NCBI GenBank assembly: GCA_002454815.1
Contig: DKJL01000005.1
Coordinates: 405 to 64,404 of the forward strand
DNA: 64,000 nt
Source of the DNA: Flavobacteriales bacterium UBA6693
GTDB lineage: Bacteria; Bacteroidota; Bacteroidia; Flavobacteriales; Weeksellaceae
Direction of reading: 5' to 3'
Part shown: positions 9,558-18,500 of the stretch, piece after piece
Position numbering within the stretch: the stretch's first letter is position 1
Layout of the letters: each line of letters opens with the position of its first letter
Translations under genes and position numbers: made by a program
Notes under the pieces: generated by a model
What the model was told of the DNA's origin: nothing
What the model saw: only the letters and a program-made list of their open reading frames with translations
Database searches by the model: none

Positions 9558-9563
9558 CATGCG

Positions 9564-9592
9564 CAAAATCGGTCACTTTTTTTCCGATTTTG
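9564..9592 (+). promoter_or_regulatory. Leader hairpin upstream of ychF
   Basis: A perfect 9-bp inverted repeat (CAAAATCGG / CCGATTTTG) encloses an 11-nt, T-rich loop. It begins right after the putative transcription start and ends 29 nt before the start codon. It could stabilise the mRNA, act as an attenuator (no long T run directly after the stem) or bind a protein. Confidence 0.5.
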
Positions 9593-9621
9593 TCCCTAAT
9601 AGTAAACATTGAACTGAAGTT

Positions 9622-10713
9622 ATGAAATGTGGAATCGTAGGTCTGCCGAATGTTGGCAAATCAACCTTATTTAATTGTCTTTCCAACGCTAAAGCACAGT
9701 CCGCGAATTATCCGTTCTGCACCATCGAGCCCAATCTGGGCACCGTTTCCGTGCCGGACGAAAGGCTTTTCGAACTCGAAAAGTTGGTAAAACCAGAACG
9801 TGTTTTGCCGGCTGTGGTAGAAATCGTTGATATTGCCGGTCTGGTAAAAGGTGCCAGCAAAGGTGAAGGTCTGGGAAATCAGTTTTTGGCAAATATCCGC
9901 GAGTGTGAGGCGATTATTCACGTTCTGCGTTGTTTCGAGAACGGTAATATCATTCACGTTGAAGGTTCCGTTGATCCGCTTCGCGATAAAGATATTATTG
10001 ATATTGAACTGCAGCTGAAGGATCTCGAAACTTTGGGTAAAGCGGTAGATAAAGCCAAAAAATTCATCAAATCCGGAAAGAAAGAAGACGTTCTTAATTA
10101 CGAGACTTTGCTTAATCTGCAAAAATTTGTGGAAGACGGTAAAAATGCCCGTGAATTTCCCACCGATGATTTTGCAAAATCTGTAATTGATGAAGTGCAG
10201 TTGCTCACTAATAAACCCGTATTGTACGTATGCAACGTTGACGAAAACTCAATTAAAAATGGCAACGAATGGATTGGAAAGATTGAAGAAATGGCCGCCT
10301 CAGAAAATGCTGAAGTGGTAGTTTTGGCTGCGCAGATCGAGGCTGATATTAACGAATTGGAAACATTTGAAGAACGTCAGATGTTTTTGGAAGAACTGGG
10401 ACTTGATGAACCCGGTGTGAACCGGCTGATCCGCAAAGCTTATCATTTGCTGAAGCTTCAGACCTATTTTACGGCCGGCGTGAAAGAAGTACGAGCGTGG
10501 ACAATCGGGCAGGGCTGGACGGCTCCTCAGGCTGCCGGCGTAATCCATACGGATTTTGAGAAAGGATTTATCCGCGCGGAAGTCATAAAATATGCAGATT
10601 TCCTGAAGTATGGTTCCGAAGCCAAAGTAAAAGAAGCCGGGAAACTTTCCGTAGAAGGGAAGGAATATATTGTGCAGGACGGCGATGTAATGCACTTCCG
10701 ATTTAATGTTTAA
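9622..10713 (+). CDS. ychF: Ribosome-binding ATPase/GTPase YchF
   Basis: A 363-residue Obg-superfamily P-loop protein, universally conserved, that binds ribosomes and hydrolyses ATP in preference to GTP. Visible motifs are GLPNVGKST (Walker A, residues 6-14), DIAGLVKGASKGEGLGN (switch II) and CNVDE (the position of the altered G4 NKxD motif, as expected for YchF). The helical insertion and the C-terminal TGS domain (WTAPQAAGVIHTDFEKGFIRAEVIKYADF) are also present. Length matches the family. It is transcribed alone and ends at a strong terminator 27 bp after the stop codon. Confidence 0.98.
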   Translation: MKCGIVGLPNVGKSTLFNCLSNAKAQSANYPFCTIEPNLGTVSVPDERLFELEKLVKPERVLPAVVEIVDIAGLVKGASKGEGLGNQFLANIRECEAIIHVLRCFENGNIIHVEGSVDPLRDKDIIDIELQLKDLETLGKAVDKAKKFIKSGKKEDVLNYETLLNLQKFVEDGKNAREFPTDDFAKSVIDEVQLLTNKPVLYVCNVDENSIKNGNEWIGKIEEMAASENAEVVVLAAQIEADINELETFEERQMFLEELGLDEPGVNRLIRKAYHLLKLQTYFTAGVKEVRAWTIGQGWTAPQAAGVIHTDFEKGFIRAEVIKYADFLKYGSEAKVKEAGKLSVEGKEYIVQDGDVMHFRFNV

Positions 10714-10740
10714 ATGGCAGATCAGTTACGATTATTATAT

Positions 10741-10767
10741 AAAGAAGCGGCGTCATGCCGCTTCTTT
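10741..10767 (+). terminator. Terminator of ychF
   Basis: A perfect 11-bp stem (AAAGAAGCGGC / GCCGCTTCTTT) with a 5-nt loop, followed by CTTTG. The stem is flanked by A on the left and T on the right, the usual layout of intrinsic terminators in this window. Confidence 0.85.
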
Positions 10768-10778
10768 CTTTGATGTCG

Positions 10779-11003
10779 TTATTCGAAAAGCAGAGCTCCG
10801 GCGAACTTCATGGCTTCTGTGAAAATCAAAGCATCAGAAAAGCGGTGGTTTCGTTGGATTTTATGATGATGGCGCAACCTGACGGATGCATTAGTTCGAT
10901 AAATGAGAAGTTTATCGGTAATAGTGACATTATTGATCAGGAAATTGCAAAATTCTTACAGGATTTTCTGGTAAATCTTCAAAGCTGGATTTCCAAATTT
11001 TAA
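10779..11003 (+). pseudogene. Remnant of an NADPH-dependent FMN reductase (C-terminal fragment)
   Basis: About 70 codons read SSGELHGFCENQ, then SIRKAVVSLDFMMMAQPD, and end in EIAKFLQDFLVNLQSWISKF. This resembles the last third of flavodoxin-like NAD(P)H-dependent FMN reductases, where a Gly-rich loop, a helix, a beta-strand ending in a Pro, and a final helix with a Trp occur in this order. The N-terminal 110 or so residues, which hold the FMN-phosphate loop, are missing. The fragment follows directly after the ychF terminator and has no plausible start of its own: the only in-frame ATGs lie within or just after the terminator. The rest of the gap up to the parE promoter (11004-11102) shows no coding signal. 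Confidence 0.55.
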
Positions 11004-11102
11004 ACATTAATAGTAAAATTTTCCAGTGCTTCGTGTAATTCAGTTCCGACAATTAATTGCCTTTATGAACTCTTCTAATGACTTAAATTATCCCGTGAAA
11101 CT

Positions 11103-11132
11103 TTGATAATCACTTACTTTTAACTATTTTTG
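11103..11132 (+). promoter_or_regulatory. Promoter of parE
   Basis: TTG (11103-11105), 19-nt spacer, TATTTTTG (11125-11132). The predicted transcript starts near 11139, about 29 nt before the ATG at 11168. An in-frame GTG overlaps the box itself, which rules it out as start. Confidence 0.7.
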
Positions 11133-11167
11133 TGAGTTGCCTAAAAAGAGCAGCCTGTTCCAAAGAA

Positions 11168-13066
11168 ATGAGTGAAAATACAAGTGTTAATTATTCCGAA
11201 GACAATATCCGCACGCTGGATTGGCAGGAACATATCAGGATCCGACCGGGTATGTATATCGGCAAGCTGGGCGACGGATCTTCTGCCGACGACGGAATTT
11301 ATATATTATTAAAAGAAATTATCGACAACTCGATCGATGAGTTTGTCATGAAATCGGGTAAAAGGATTGAACTTAAAATTGATGAAGGTCGCGCCGTGAT
11401 CCGCGATTATGGACGTGGGATTCCGCTCGGTAAAGTAGTCGACGCCGTTTCGAAAATGAATACCGGCGGAAAATACGATTCGAAAGCGTTTAAAAAATCA
11501 GTCGGTCTAAATGGCGTCGGTACCAAAGCGGTGAATGCCCTCTCGGAATATTTTAAAGTTAAATCGGTACGCGATGGAAAAGCGAAAGTTGCCGAGTTTT
11601 CCCGTGGACTGATTACGGAAGATTTTGCCGAAACTGAAGCCACAGATCGGAACGGTACCGAAATTACCTTTGTTCCGGACTCGACCATCTTTACGCACTT
11701 CAAGTTTCGGAAAGAGTACATCGAGAAGATGCTCAAAAATTACTGCTACCTGAATCCGGGCCTTAAAATTGTATTTAACGGCGAAACTTTTTTTTCCGAG
11801 AACGGACTCAAGGATTTACTGGAAGAAGAGATTGAAGGCGAAATTCTTTATCCGGTCATTCATTTAAAAGATGAAGACATTGAAGTTGCCATTACGCATT
11901 CCGACAAATCGCAATCGGAAACGTATTTTTCCTTTGTAAACGGGCAAAACACGACGCAGGGCGGCACGCATCTCAATGCCTTCCGTGAAGCGTATGTAAA
12001 AACCATCCGCGAATATTTTAATAAAAATTTCGACGCTGCAGATATCCGTAAATCGATTATTGCGGCCGTCTCGATCAAAGTTATAGAACCGGTTTTTGAG
12101 TCGCAGACCAAAACCAAGCTTGGATCCAACGAAATGGAACCCGGCAAGGAGACGGTCCGCACTTTCATCACCAATTTCTTAAAGAACAAACTCGATAATT
12201 TTCTGCATCAGAATGCCGACGTAGCGGAAGAAATTCACCGCAAGATCATCGTCAGCGAACGCGAACGGAAAGAGCTTTCGGGGATACAGAAACTCGCGCG
12301 CGAACGGGCAAAAAAAGTGTCCTTACACAATAAAAAACTGCGTGATTGCCGCCAGCATTATAACGACCAGAAAGCAGCGCGTAAAGCTGAAACGATGATT
12401 TTTATTACTGAGGGCGATTCTGCATCCGGGTCGATCACTAAATCCCGCGACGTAGAAACGCAGGCCGTATTTTCATTAAAAGGAAAACCGCTGAATTGTT
12501 ATGGCCTTACCAAAAGAGTCGTTTATGAAAATGAGGAATTCAATTTTCTGCAGGCGGCGCTTAATATCGAAGATTCGCTGGAAGATTTACGTTACAATCA
12601 TGTGATTATCGCCACCGATGCTGATGTGGACGGGATGCACATTCGATTGCTGATGATAACTTTCTTTCTGCAGTTTTTCCCGGATTTAATCAAGAACGGA
12701 CATCTATATATCCTTCAAACACCACTGTTTCGTGTTCGGAATAAAAAAGAGACGCGTTACTGCTATTCTGAACCCGAACGTTTACTTGCGCTGCAGGAGT
12801 TGGGCAAAAACCCCGAGATAACTCGCTTTAAAGGTTTGGGCGAAATTTCCCCCGACGAGTTCAAGCATTTTATCGGTAAAGACATTCGTTTGGAGCCCGT
12901 TGTTCTGGGCAAGGAGCAGACCATTGAGCAGCTGCTCGAATTTTATATGGGAAAAAACACGCCGGACCGGCAGAACTTCATTCTGGAAAATTTGGTTGTG
13001 GAAGATCCCGATATTGATAAAAAAGAAGTTCCGACTGAAGAATCAGTTGCGGCGGAAACACTATAA
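11168..13066 (+). CDS. parE: DNA topoisomerase IV subunit B (ParE; GyrB/ParE family)
   Basis: A 632-residue type IIA topoisomerase ATPase subunit. It pairs with ParC to unlink daughter chromosomes. The Bergerat ATP fold is visible (IRPGMYIG, IDNSIDE, DYGRGIP, GLNGVGTKAVNAL), as is the TOPRIM domain (ITEGDSASGS; TDADVDGMHIR). The end is short, without the insertion that lengthens many GyrB proteins, and together with the parC neighbour this favours ParE over GyrB. The ATG at 11168 is chosen because the promoter overlaps the earlier in-frame GTG. parC follows after 205 bp; a weak 6-bp inverted repeat (13117-13138) lies in that gap without a T run. Confidence 0.93.
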   Translation: MSENTSVNYSEDNIRTLDWQEHIRIRPGMYIGKLGDGSSADDGIYILLKEIIDNSIDEFVMKSGKRIELKIDEGRAVIRDYGRGIPLGKVVDAVSKMNTGGKYDSKAFKKSVGLNGVGTKAVNALSEYFKVKSVRDGKAKVAEFSRGLITEDFAETEATDRNGTEITFVPDSTIFTHFKFRKEYIEKMLKNYCYLNPGLKIVFNGETFFSENGLKDLLEEEIEGEILYPVIHLKDEDIEVAITHSDKSQSETYFSFVNGQNTTQGGTHLNAFREAYVKTIREYFNKNFDAADIRKSIIAAVSIKVIEPVFESQTKTKLGSNEMEPGKETVRTFITNFLKNKLDNFLHQNADVAEEIHRKIIVSERERKELSGIQKLARERAKKVSLHNKKLRDCRQHYNDQKAARKAETMIFITEGDSASGSITKSRDVETQAVFSLKGKPLNCYGLTKRVVYENEEFNFLQAALNIEDSLEDLRYNHVIIATDADVDGMHIRLLMITFFLQFFPDLIKNGHLYILQTPLFRVRNKKETRYCYSEPERLLALQELGKNPEITRFKGLGEISPDEFKHFIGKDIRLEPVVLGKEQTIEQLLEFYMGKNTPDRQNFILENLVVEDPDIDKKEVPTEESVAAETL

Positions 13067-13236
13067 CTTTTTGGGAAAATCTACGGCAATTGTGTTTATT
13101 TTAAATTTAATTCACAAGAACTATTTTTTAAAAGTTCTAACCTACGGTGAGTATTAAAATCTCCCTTATCCTTTGCCAAGATATTTATGATATACAAATA
13201 TTTAGCCTCGAAAGCTAACCCAATAAAGTTGGCAAA

Positions 13237-13272
13237 ATGAGTAAAAAACAACAGACAGAGATAGTAAGTTAA
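13237..13272 (+). CDS. Possible 11-codon leader ORF coupled to parC
   Basis: A short frame (MSKKQQTEIVS, stop) ends in TAATG, where the stop codon overlaps the parC start by one base. Such overlap is the classical layout for translational coupling. The peptide is Lys/Gln rich. It could equally be chance in an A-rich spacer, and nothing else supports expression. Confidence 0.3.
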   Translation: MSKKQQTEIVS

Positions 13273-15881
13273 TGGACGAAAATAATATGCACGCCGAAGA
13301 ATCGCTAAAAAAAGTAAGCGGTCTGTACAAAGACTGGTTTTTGGACTACGCTTCTTATGTGATCTTGGACCGTGCGATCCCGTCGATTTTTGATGGATTC
13401 AAGCCCGTTCAGCGCCGCATTATGCATTCCATGCGGGAGTTGGAAGATGGCCGGTACAACAAGGTCGCCAATATTGTAGGCAACACGATGAAGTATCACC
13501 CGCACGGCGACGCTTCGATCACTGATGCAATGGTACAGATCGGGCAGAAGGAATTGCTGATCGATACGCAGGGAAACTGGGGAAACATCTTTACCGGCGA
13601 TTCCGCTGCTGCGGCGCGATATATTGAAGCGCGCCTTACGCCTTTTGCGCTGGAAGTAGTTTTTAACCCCAAAACAACGCACTGGGCAAAATCTTACGAT
13701 GGCCGGAATAACGAGCCGGTCGACCTGCCGGTAAAATTTCCGCTGCTGTTGGCTCAGGGTGTGGAAGGAATCGGCGTCGGGCTGTCGACGAAGATCATGC
13801 CGCATAATTTTATAGAACTGATCGATGCTTCCATCGCTTATCTGAAAGGTAAAAAATTCCAGATATTTCCTGATTTCATTACTGGCGGAATGCTCGATGT
13901 TTCCAATTATAATGACGGAGAACGAGGCGGCAAAATTCGCGCACGCGCACGAATTACTCAAAAAGAAAAAAACACGCTGTGCATTACCGAACTTCCTTTT
14001 GGTAAAAACACGGGCGATCTCATCGATTCGATCATAAAAGCCAACGATAAGGGAAAAATTAAAATCAAAAAAATTGAAGACAATACGTCGGACGTTGTAG
14101 AAATTAATATTTATCTCAATAACGACGTTTCTCCGGACAAGACCATCGATGCGCTGTACGCTTTTACCGACTGTGAAATCTCAATATCTCCAAACGCGTG
14201 CGTAATTGTCGGTGATAAGCCGATGTTCTTAAATGTTTCGGAGATTTTACGGCAAAACACAGATCATACGGTTAAACTCCTGAAGAAAGAACTTGAAATC
14301 GAACTTCACGAATTGCAGGAAAACTGGCATTTTTCCTCATTGGAACGAATTTTTATCGAGAACAGGATTTACCACGACATCGAAGAGGTAAAATCCTGGG
14401 AAAAGGTAATTTCTACAATTGCCAAAGGACTGAAACCGCACACCACACATCTGTTGCGGGAAGTGACGGAAGACGATATTCTCAGGTTGACAGAAATCAG
14501 GATTAAACGCATTTCACGTTTTGATCTAGATAAATTTAAAGAAAACATTATCGCGCTGGAGGGCAAAATCGAGCAGGTGAAAAACCATCTTGAAAATCTT
14601 ATCCAGTACGCGGTGTCTTATTATACCAACATCCGAAAAAAGTACGGAAAAGGTAAAGAACGCCGCACCGAGCTCCGCGTCTTTGATACGATCGATGCAA
14701 CGAAAGTGGCAGTGGCTAACGAGAAATTTTATGTAAACCGCGAAGAAGGTTTCATCGGCACATCGCTGCGGAAAGACGAATTTCTGTTCGACTGTTCGGA
14801 TATTGATGACATTATCACCTTCCAGAAAGACGGCACAATGAAGGTGGTGAAAGTAGAAGCGAAAACTTTTATCGGTAAAAATATCGTGCACGTTGCCATC
14901 TGGAAAAAGAACGATAAGCGCACGGTTTATAACATGATCTATCGAGAAGGCCGCGACGGACCCGCTTATATGAAACGGTTTTCTGTCACCGGAGTGACGC
15001 GGAATACCGATTATAAACTTGCTTCGGACAAGAAAGGATCGGAGTTGCTGTATTTTTCGGCAAATCCAAACGGCGAGGCCGAGAAAGTTTCTGTTATCCT
15101 TAAATCCAATGCGCGCGTGCGCAAAAGTAAGATCGACGTTGATTTTTCCGAACTTGGAATTCGTGGCAGAGATTCGCGCGGAAATTTGGTCACAAAATAT
15201 CTTGTTAAAAAAGTTGATCTAAAAGAAGAAGGGCATTCGACGTTAGCGCCAAGAAAAATTTGGTTCGACGAAACGGTGCGCAGACTCAACGCTGATGCCC
15301 GCGGAACACTGCTTGGCACCTTCAAAGGCGACGATAAAATACTCACCGTGAGCGCAAACGGTGATGCTCGGCTGGTGACTTTTGACCTCAGCAATCGCTT
15401 CGACAGCGATTATCTGATATTTGAGAAATGGCGCCCCGCGCAGCCTATTACGTGCATTTATTATGACGGAGACAAGCAGATTTACTTTATCAAACGCTTT
15501 TTGCTCGACAATACGACCAACGTGCAGCACTTCATGCCGTCGGAACATCCAAAATCATTTATTGAAGCGGTGCTTACCGCAAATGGCGTAACGGCCGACA
15601 TCGTTTTTGCCAAAGAAAAAGGCAAAGAAAGAGAACCGGAAACCATTGATCTGGACGAATTTATTTCCGTTAAAGGAATAAAAGCAATCGGCAACCAATT
15701 CATTAAAGACAAAGTAAAATCCATCGATCTCACCGTTCCGGAAATTACCATTGCCGAGGAAGAAGATCATTTCGACGTTGTAGAATCTACGGAAGGCCAT
15801 ATCAGTTTCATCGATGAAGATGTGAAAGATCAGGATTTCCCGGAGGAGGGCACCATAGGAGATTTATTTGACGGCAGTTAA
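13272..15881 (+). CDS. parC: DNA topoisomerase IV subunit A (ParC; GyrA/ParC family)
   Basis: An 869-residue DNA-cleaving subunit of a type IIA topoisomerase. The catalytic tyrosine is Tyr117 in SAAAARYIEARLTPFA. Upstream lie the winged-helix segment (DGFKPVQRRIMHSM) and the quinolone-pocket region (YHPHGDASITDAMV). A long coiled coil spans about residues 340-460 and a beta-propeller-like C-terminal domain follows to about residue 790. The clear GyrA-box (QRRGGKG) typical of gyrase is not seen, which fits ParC. The final 80 residues are acidic and low-complexity. It follows parE and ends at a bidirectional terminator. Confidence 0.92.
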   Translation: MDENNMHAEESLKKVSGLYKDWFLDYASYVILDRAIPSIFDGFKPVQRRIMHSMRELEDGRYNKVANIVGNTMKYHPHGDASITDAMVQIGQKELLIDTQGNWGNIFTGDSAAAARYIEARLTPFALEVVFNPKTTHWAKSYDGRNNEPVDLPVKFPLLLAQGVEGIGVGLSTKIMPHNFIELIDASIAYLKGKKFQIFPDFITGGMLDVSNYNDGERGGKIRARARITQKEKNTLCITELPFGKNTGDLIDSIIKANDKGKIKIKKIEDNTSDVVEINIYLNNDVSPDKTIDALYAFTDCEISISPNACVIVGDKPMFLNVSEILRQNTDHTVKLLKKELEIELHELQENWHFSSLERIFIENRIYHDIEEVKSWEKVISTIAKGLKPHTTHLLREVTEDDILRLTEIRIKRISRFDLDKFKENIIALEGKIEQVKNHLENLIQYAVSYYTNIRKKYGKGKERRTELRVFDTIDATKVAVANEKFYVNREEGFIGTSLRKDEFLFDCSDIDDIITFQKDGTMKVVKVEAKTFIGKNIVHVAIWKKNDKRTVYNMIYREGRDGPAYMKRFSVTGVTRNTDYKLASDKKGSELLYFSANPNGEAEKVSVILKSNARVRKSKIDVDFSELGIRGRDSRGNLVTKYLVKKVDLKEEGHSTLAPRKIWFDETVRRLNADARGTLLGTFKGDDKILTVSANGDARLVTFDLSNRFDSDYLIFEKWRPAQPITCIYYDGDKQIYFIKRFLLDNTTNVQHFMPSEHPKSFIEAVLTANGVTADIVFAKEKGKEREPETIDLDEFISVKGIKAIGNQFIKDKVKSIDLTVPEITIAEEEDHFDVVESTEGHISFIDEDVKDQDFPEEGTIGDLFDGS

Positions 15882-15899
15882 AATATGCTTTAAATCAAC

Positions 15900-15932
15900 A
15901 AAAAGAAGATGTGCGCGCATCTTCTTTTTTTT
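15900..15932. terminator. Bidirectional terminator between parC and tamL
   Basis: A 12-bp stem (AAAAAGAAGATG / CATCTTCTTTTT) with a 6-nt loop. An A run on one side and a T run on the other make it work for both convergent genes. Confidence 0.88.
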
Positions 15933-15947
15933 GAATGTTTTTTCCGG

Positions 15948-18500
15948 CTAGAACGGATAACCAAAGGCGAAATTCAGCACAGGTTTTAACGGTTGCCAGT
16001 TGCTGATCACCCAACGGTCGCCCACGGGTTTATTAGGATCGTAAACTTTGTAAGCTGCATCGAGCCGAAGTGTGATATAAGCGACATTCACCCGCACGCC
16101 GACGCCGGTGCCGACGCCCATTTGGGAAATGAATTTGTTAAATTTAAACGCATCGCCAAAACCATTGTCTTTCAGGCTCCAGATGTTACCAGCGTCGACG
16201 AAAGCAGCTCCTTCGAACATTTTTGTGAAAGGCAGGCGGTATTCTATATTGGTTGTAAGTTTTACATTATCCATGATGTAGGAGCGCACCTTTTCGTCTA
16301 GCTGCGAATCTGCAGGGCCTAGTCCACCAAACACCCGCCAGGCACGAATGTCGTTGGAACCACCGTTGAAATATGAACGCACGAAGGGCATTGTATCAGA
16401 ATTTCCATAGGGAATCCCGACTCCAACAAACTGTCTGAGGGCTAAAGTATGTTTTTGATTAAAAAAAGTAAAATACTTTCTTACATCAAGATCGACCTTT
16501 ACAAACTGCGAGAAAGGAATATCAAAGATTTTTTTGGTAGGTTGAGAAACGACGCCGTCCTGCTTCTGGCTGCGCGTGAAAAGTCCCAGGGCGTTTCCGG
16601 CGACCTCAAATTTGGCGTTTAGATAAAAGGGATTTATGCGGTCTTTTTTGCCGATTTCGTTATAAATGAAATTATATATCATGGACGAAATCAGGATGTT
16701 CTGCGTCTGACGATCCTTGTTAATTAACGACTGACGAAACGTGTTATAAGTGTTCATTTCCGGTTCGGGCAGCGAAGCAGAAAATGCCTCGTCATTGATA
16801 ACCGTACTCGCAAAATCATCAGAACTGATGCGGCCCGCCTCAAAATCGGCAAACATTGAGGGTGAATAAAGTTTGAAAATCACATCACGAATTTCAGCAT
16901 CGCGTGGGAAATATTCGTAGTACCTTTCAGCATTTCGCGTGAGACTCAGCTGCATATTGAAAAGAGAAAGACGATGCGAAATGTAATCGTTGACGTTCGC
17001 ATAATAATTCAAGCTTCCGTTAAAGCCGATCCTTCCCAAACCAATGTTATTCTGCACACTGGTTCCCAAAATAACGGACGAACTGGGCGAGTAGCGCTTT
17101 GGGATCAGTTTCCAACTTTTGAAGGGGAGCGCCAGACGCGGAATGTTCAGCGCGGCTTGGGCAGATATTTCGTAGGCGATGCTGCGCTTGTCGGTTGATT
17201 TCGAATTTGTGACAGAACCGAAAATGCCCGAAATACTTGTCGTAATGTTCTCTGCGCCACCAAAAACATTGCGCGTCGTAAAATCCGCAGACGGAGAAAT
17301 TCCGAAGTTCAGGATTTGGGAATAATTGATATCGGTAGCAATTTTCACATCGTATTTCGGCAGTGGCGCGAGAAAATAACTGACATCCAAAACGCTGTCA
17401 TTTTCCTTACGCAGAATTTCATCATATTTAATAATGCTGAAATTATTCATCGACGCGATATTCCGCTTAGTAAGATCGAGATTTTGCTGATTGTAAAGTT
17501 CTCCTTTCCGCAAAATGACCGGGCGCCAAAGTGACATGGTTTTGTATTGATCGTCCAGTTTGTAGAAATTAATTCCAAAAAGAGAATCGCGCTCAGTCAA
17601 AGTAGAATCTGCCAATTTTTCCAGAACGTGCACTTTGATGTCGCCGATGGTAGTAAGTTTATATGGCGAATCGAGACTGTCTTTGTGGATATCCATGGTG
17701 AGTGGAACATTTTTGCGACTCTGTAAAGTATCTGCAGTGAAATAAATTTCTTCATTGGAATTGTTGAACCGGTAGTAGCCGGCGTCCTTCATCATACCAT
17801 TGATACGGTCGACTTCCTGCTCCAAGACCGCCTGATCCAGAATATTCTTTCCTCTGATCAATGATTTGTTGAGCGATTGCTCATAGATATTTTTAACGGC
17901 CGGATCGGTAATATTATAATAGTAGTCGCTGATATAGGTTGGGTCGCGGTGGGTGATAAGATAGTTGGCTTCAGCTTTTTTTGCCGCGGAATCGAGCTTG
18001 TGCGAAAATTTCACGTCAGTGTCCCAGTAACCTCTGTACACCAGATATTTTCGGATAGAGTTGGCGCTTTCCTCGGTTTTTCCCTGTTCCAGAATTACGG
18101 GCGGCTGGCCAAGATTCTGCAGGAAGCGCTCAAAGAGCAGGCTTTTACCGATATATTCTGGATGATCATATTTTACAAAAAGAGAATCGCGCAATTTCTG
18201 GTCGCGTACTTCATTAGGATACGTCATGTATTCCGCCAGAATGGAATCATATTTTGGATCCGTCGCATTGTAAAGCCATAATCCCAACGGAAAAATAAAA
18301 AGTTGTTTTTTGTTGGGCCGTTGGCTGACGTGATCCCGAACTTCATCGTCGAAAAGTTTGCCGTCTTCGTACCGGTAGTTGTTTTTTGTCAGCAGATATT
18401 CGCCGTCCGGGACTTTCTTCGTGGTGCTGCAGGCGTATAAAAACAAGACCGTGATTGCAGATGAAACAAATAAGTAATATTTTTGAAAATATTTCGACAT
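15948..18500 (-). CDS. tamL: TamL: lipoprotein BamA/TamA-family outer-membrane assembly protein
   Basis: An 850-residue Omp85-superfamily protein. It begins with a lipobox (LFLYAC, Cys24) followed by CSTTKKVPDGEYLLTKN, the hallmark of the Bacteroidota lipoprotein form of TamA. POTRA-type domains occupy roughly residues 25-400 and a 16-strand barrel the C-terminal half, with the Omp85 segment VRSYFNGGSNDIRAWR and a final aromatic residue (FAFGYPF). It probably inserts proteins into the outer membrane; the partner TamB is not adjacent. The ATG at 18500 is chosen. An alternative ATG at 18515 would overlap the divergent methylase gene by 15 bp. The two genes' start codons abut. Confidence 0.82.
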   Translation of the reverse strand: MSKYFQKYYLFVSSAITVLFLYACSTTKKVPDGEYLLTKNNYRYEDGKLFDDEVRDHVSQRPNKKQLFIFPLGLWLYNATDPKYDSILAEYMTYPNEVRDQKLRDSLFVKYDHPEYIGKSLLFERFLQNLGQPPVILEQGKTEESANSIRKYLVYRGYWDTDVKFSHKLDSAAKKAEANYLITHRDPTYISDYYYNITDPAVKNIYEQSLNKSLIRGKNILDQAVLEQEVDRINGMMKDAGYYRFNNSNEEIYFTADTLQSRKNVPLTMDIHKDSLDSPYKLTTIGDIKVHVLEKLADSTLTERDSLFGINFYKLDDQYKTMSLWRPVILRKGELYNQQNLDLTKRNIASMNNFSIIKYDEILRKENDSVLDVSYFLAPLPKYDVKIATDINYSQILNFGISPSADFTTRNVFGGAENITTSISGIFGSVTNSKSTDKRSIAYEISAQAALNIPRLALPFKSWKLIPKRYSPSSSVILGTSVQNNIGLGRIGFNGSLNYYANVNDYISHRLSLFNMQLSLTRNAERYYEYFPRDAEIRDVIFKLYSPSMFADFEAGRISSDDFASTVINDEAFSASLPEPEMNTYNTFRQSLINKDRQTQNILISSMIYNFIYNEIGKKDRINPFYLNAKFEVAGNALGLFTRSQKQDGVVSQPTKKIFDIPFSQFVKVDLDVRKYFTFFNQKHTLALRQFVGVGIPYGNSDTMPFVRSYFNGGSNDIRAWRVFGGLGPADSQLDEKVRSYIMDNVKLTTNIEYRLPFTKMFEGAAFVDAGNIWSLKDNGFGDAFKFNKFISQMGVGTGVGVRVNVAYITLRLDAAYKVYDPNKPVGDRWVISNWQPLKPVLNFAFGYPF
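18455..18485 (+). promoter_or_regulatory. Promoter of the SPOUT methylase gene, inside tamL
   Basis: TTG (18455-18457), 20-nt spacer, TATTTTTG (18478-18485). The start codon at 18501 is 15 nt past the box. The whole promoter lies within the signal-peptide codons of the opposing tamL gene. Confidence 0.62.

Noticed and set aside
13117..13138. Inverted repeat AGAACT / AGTTCT between parE and parC
   Set aside because: A 6-bp stem in AT-rich sequence without a T run; probably not a terminator.
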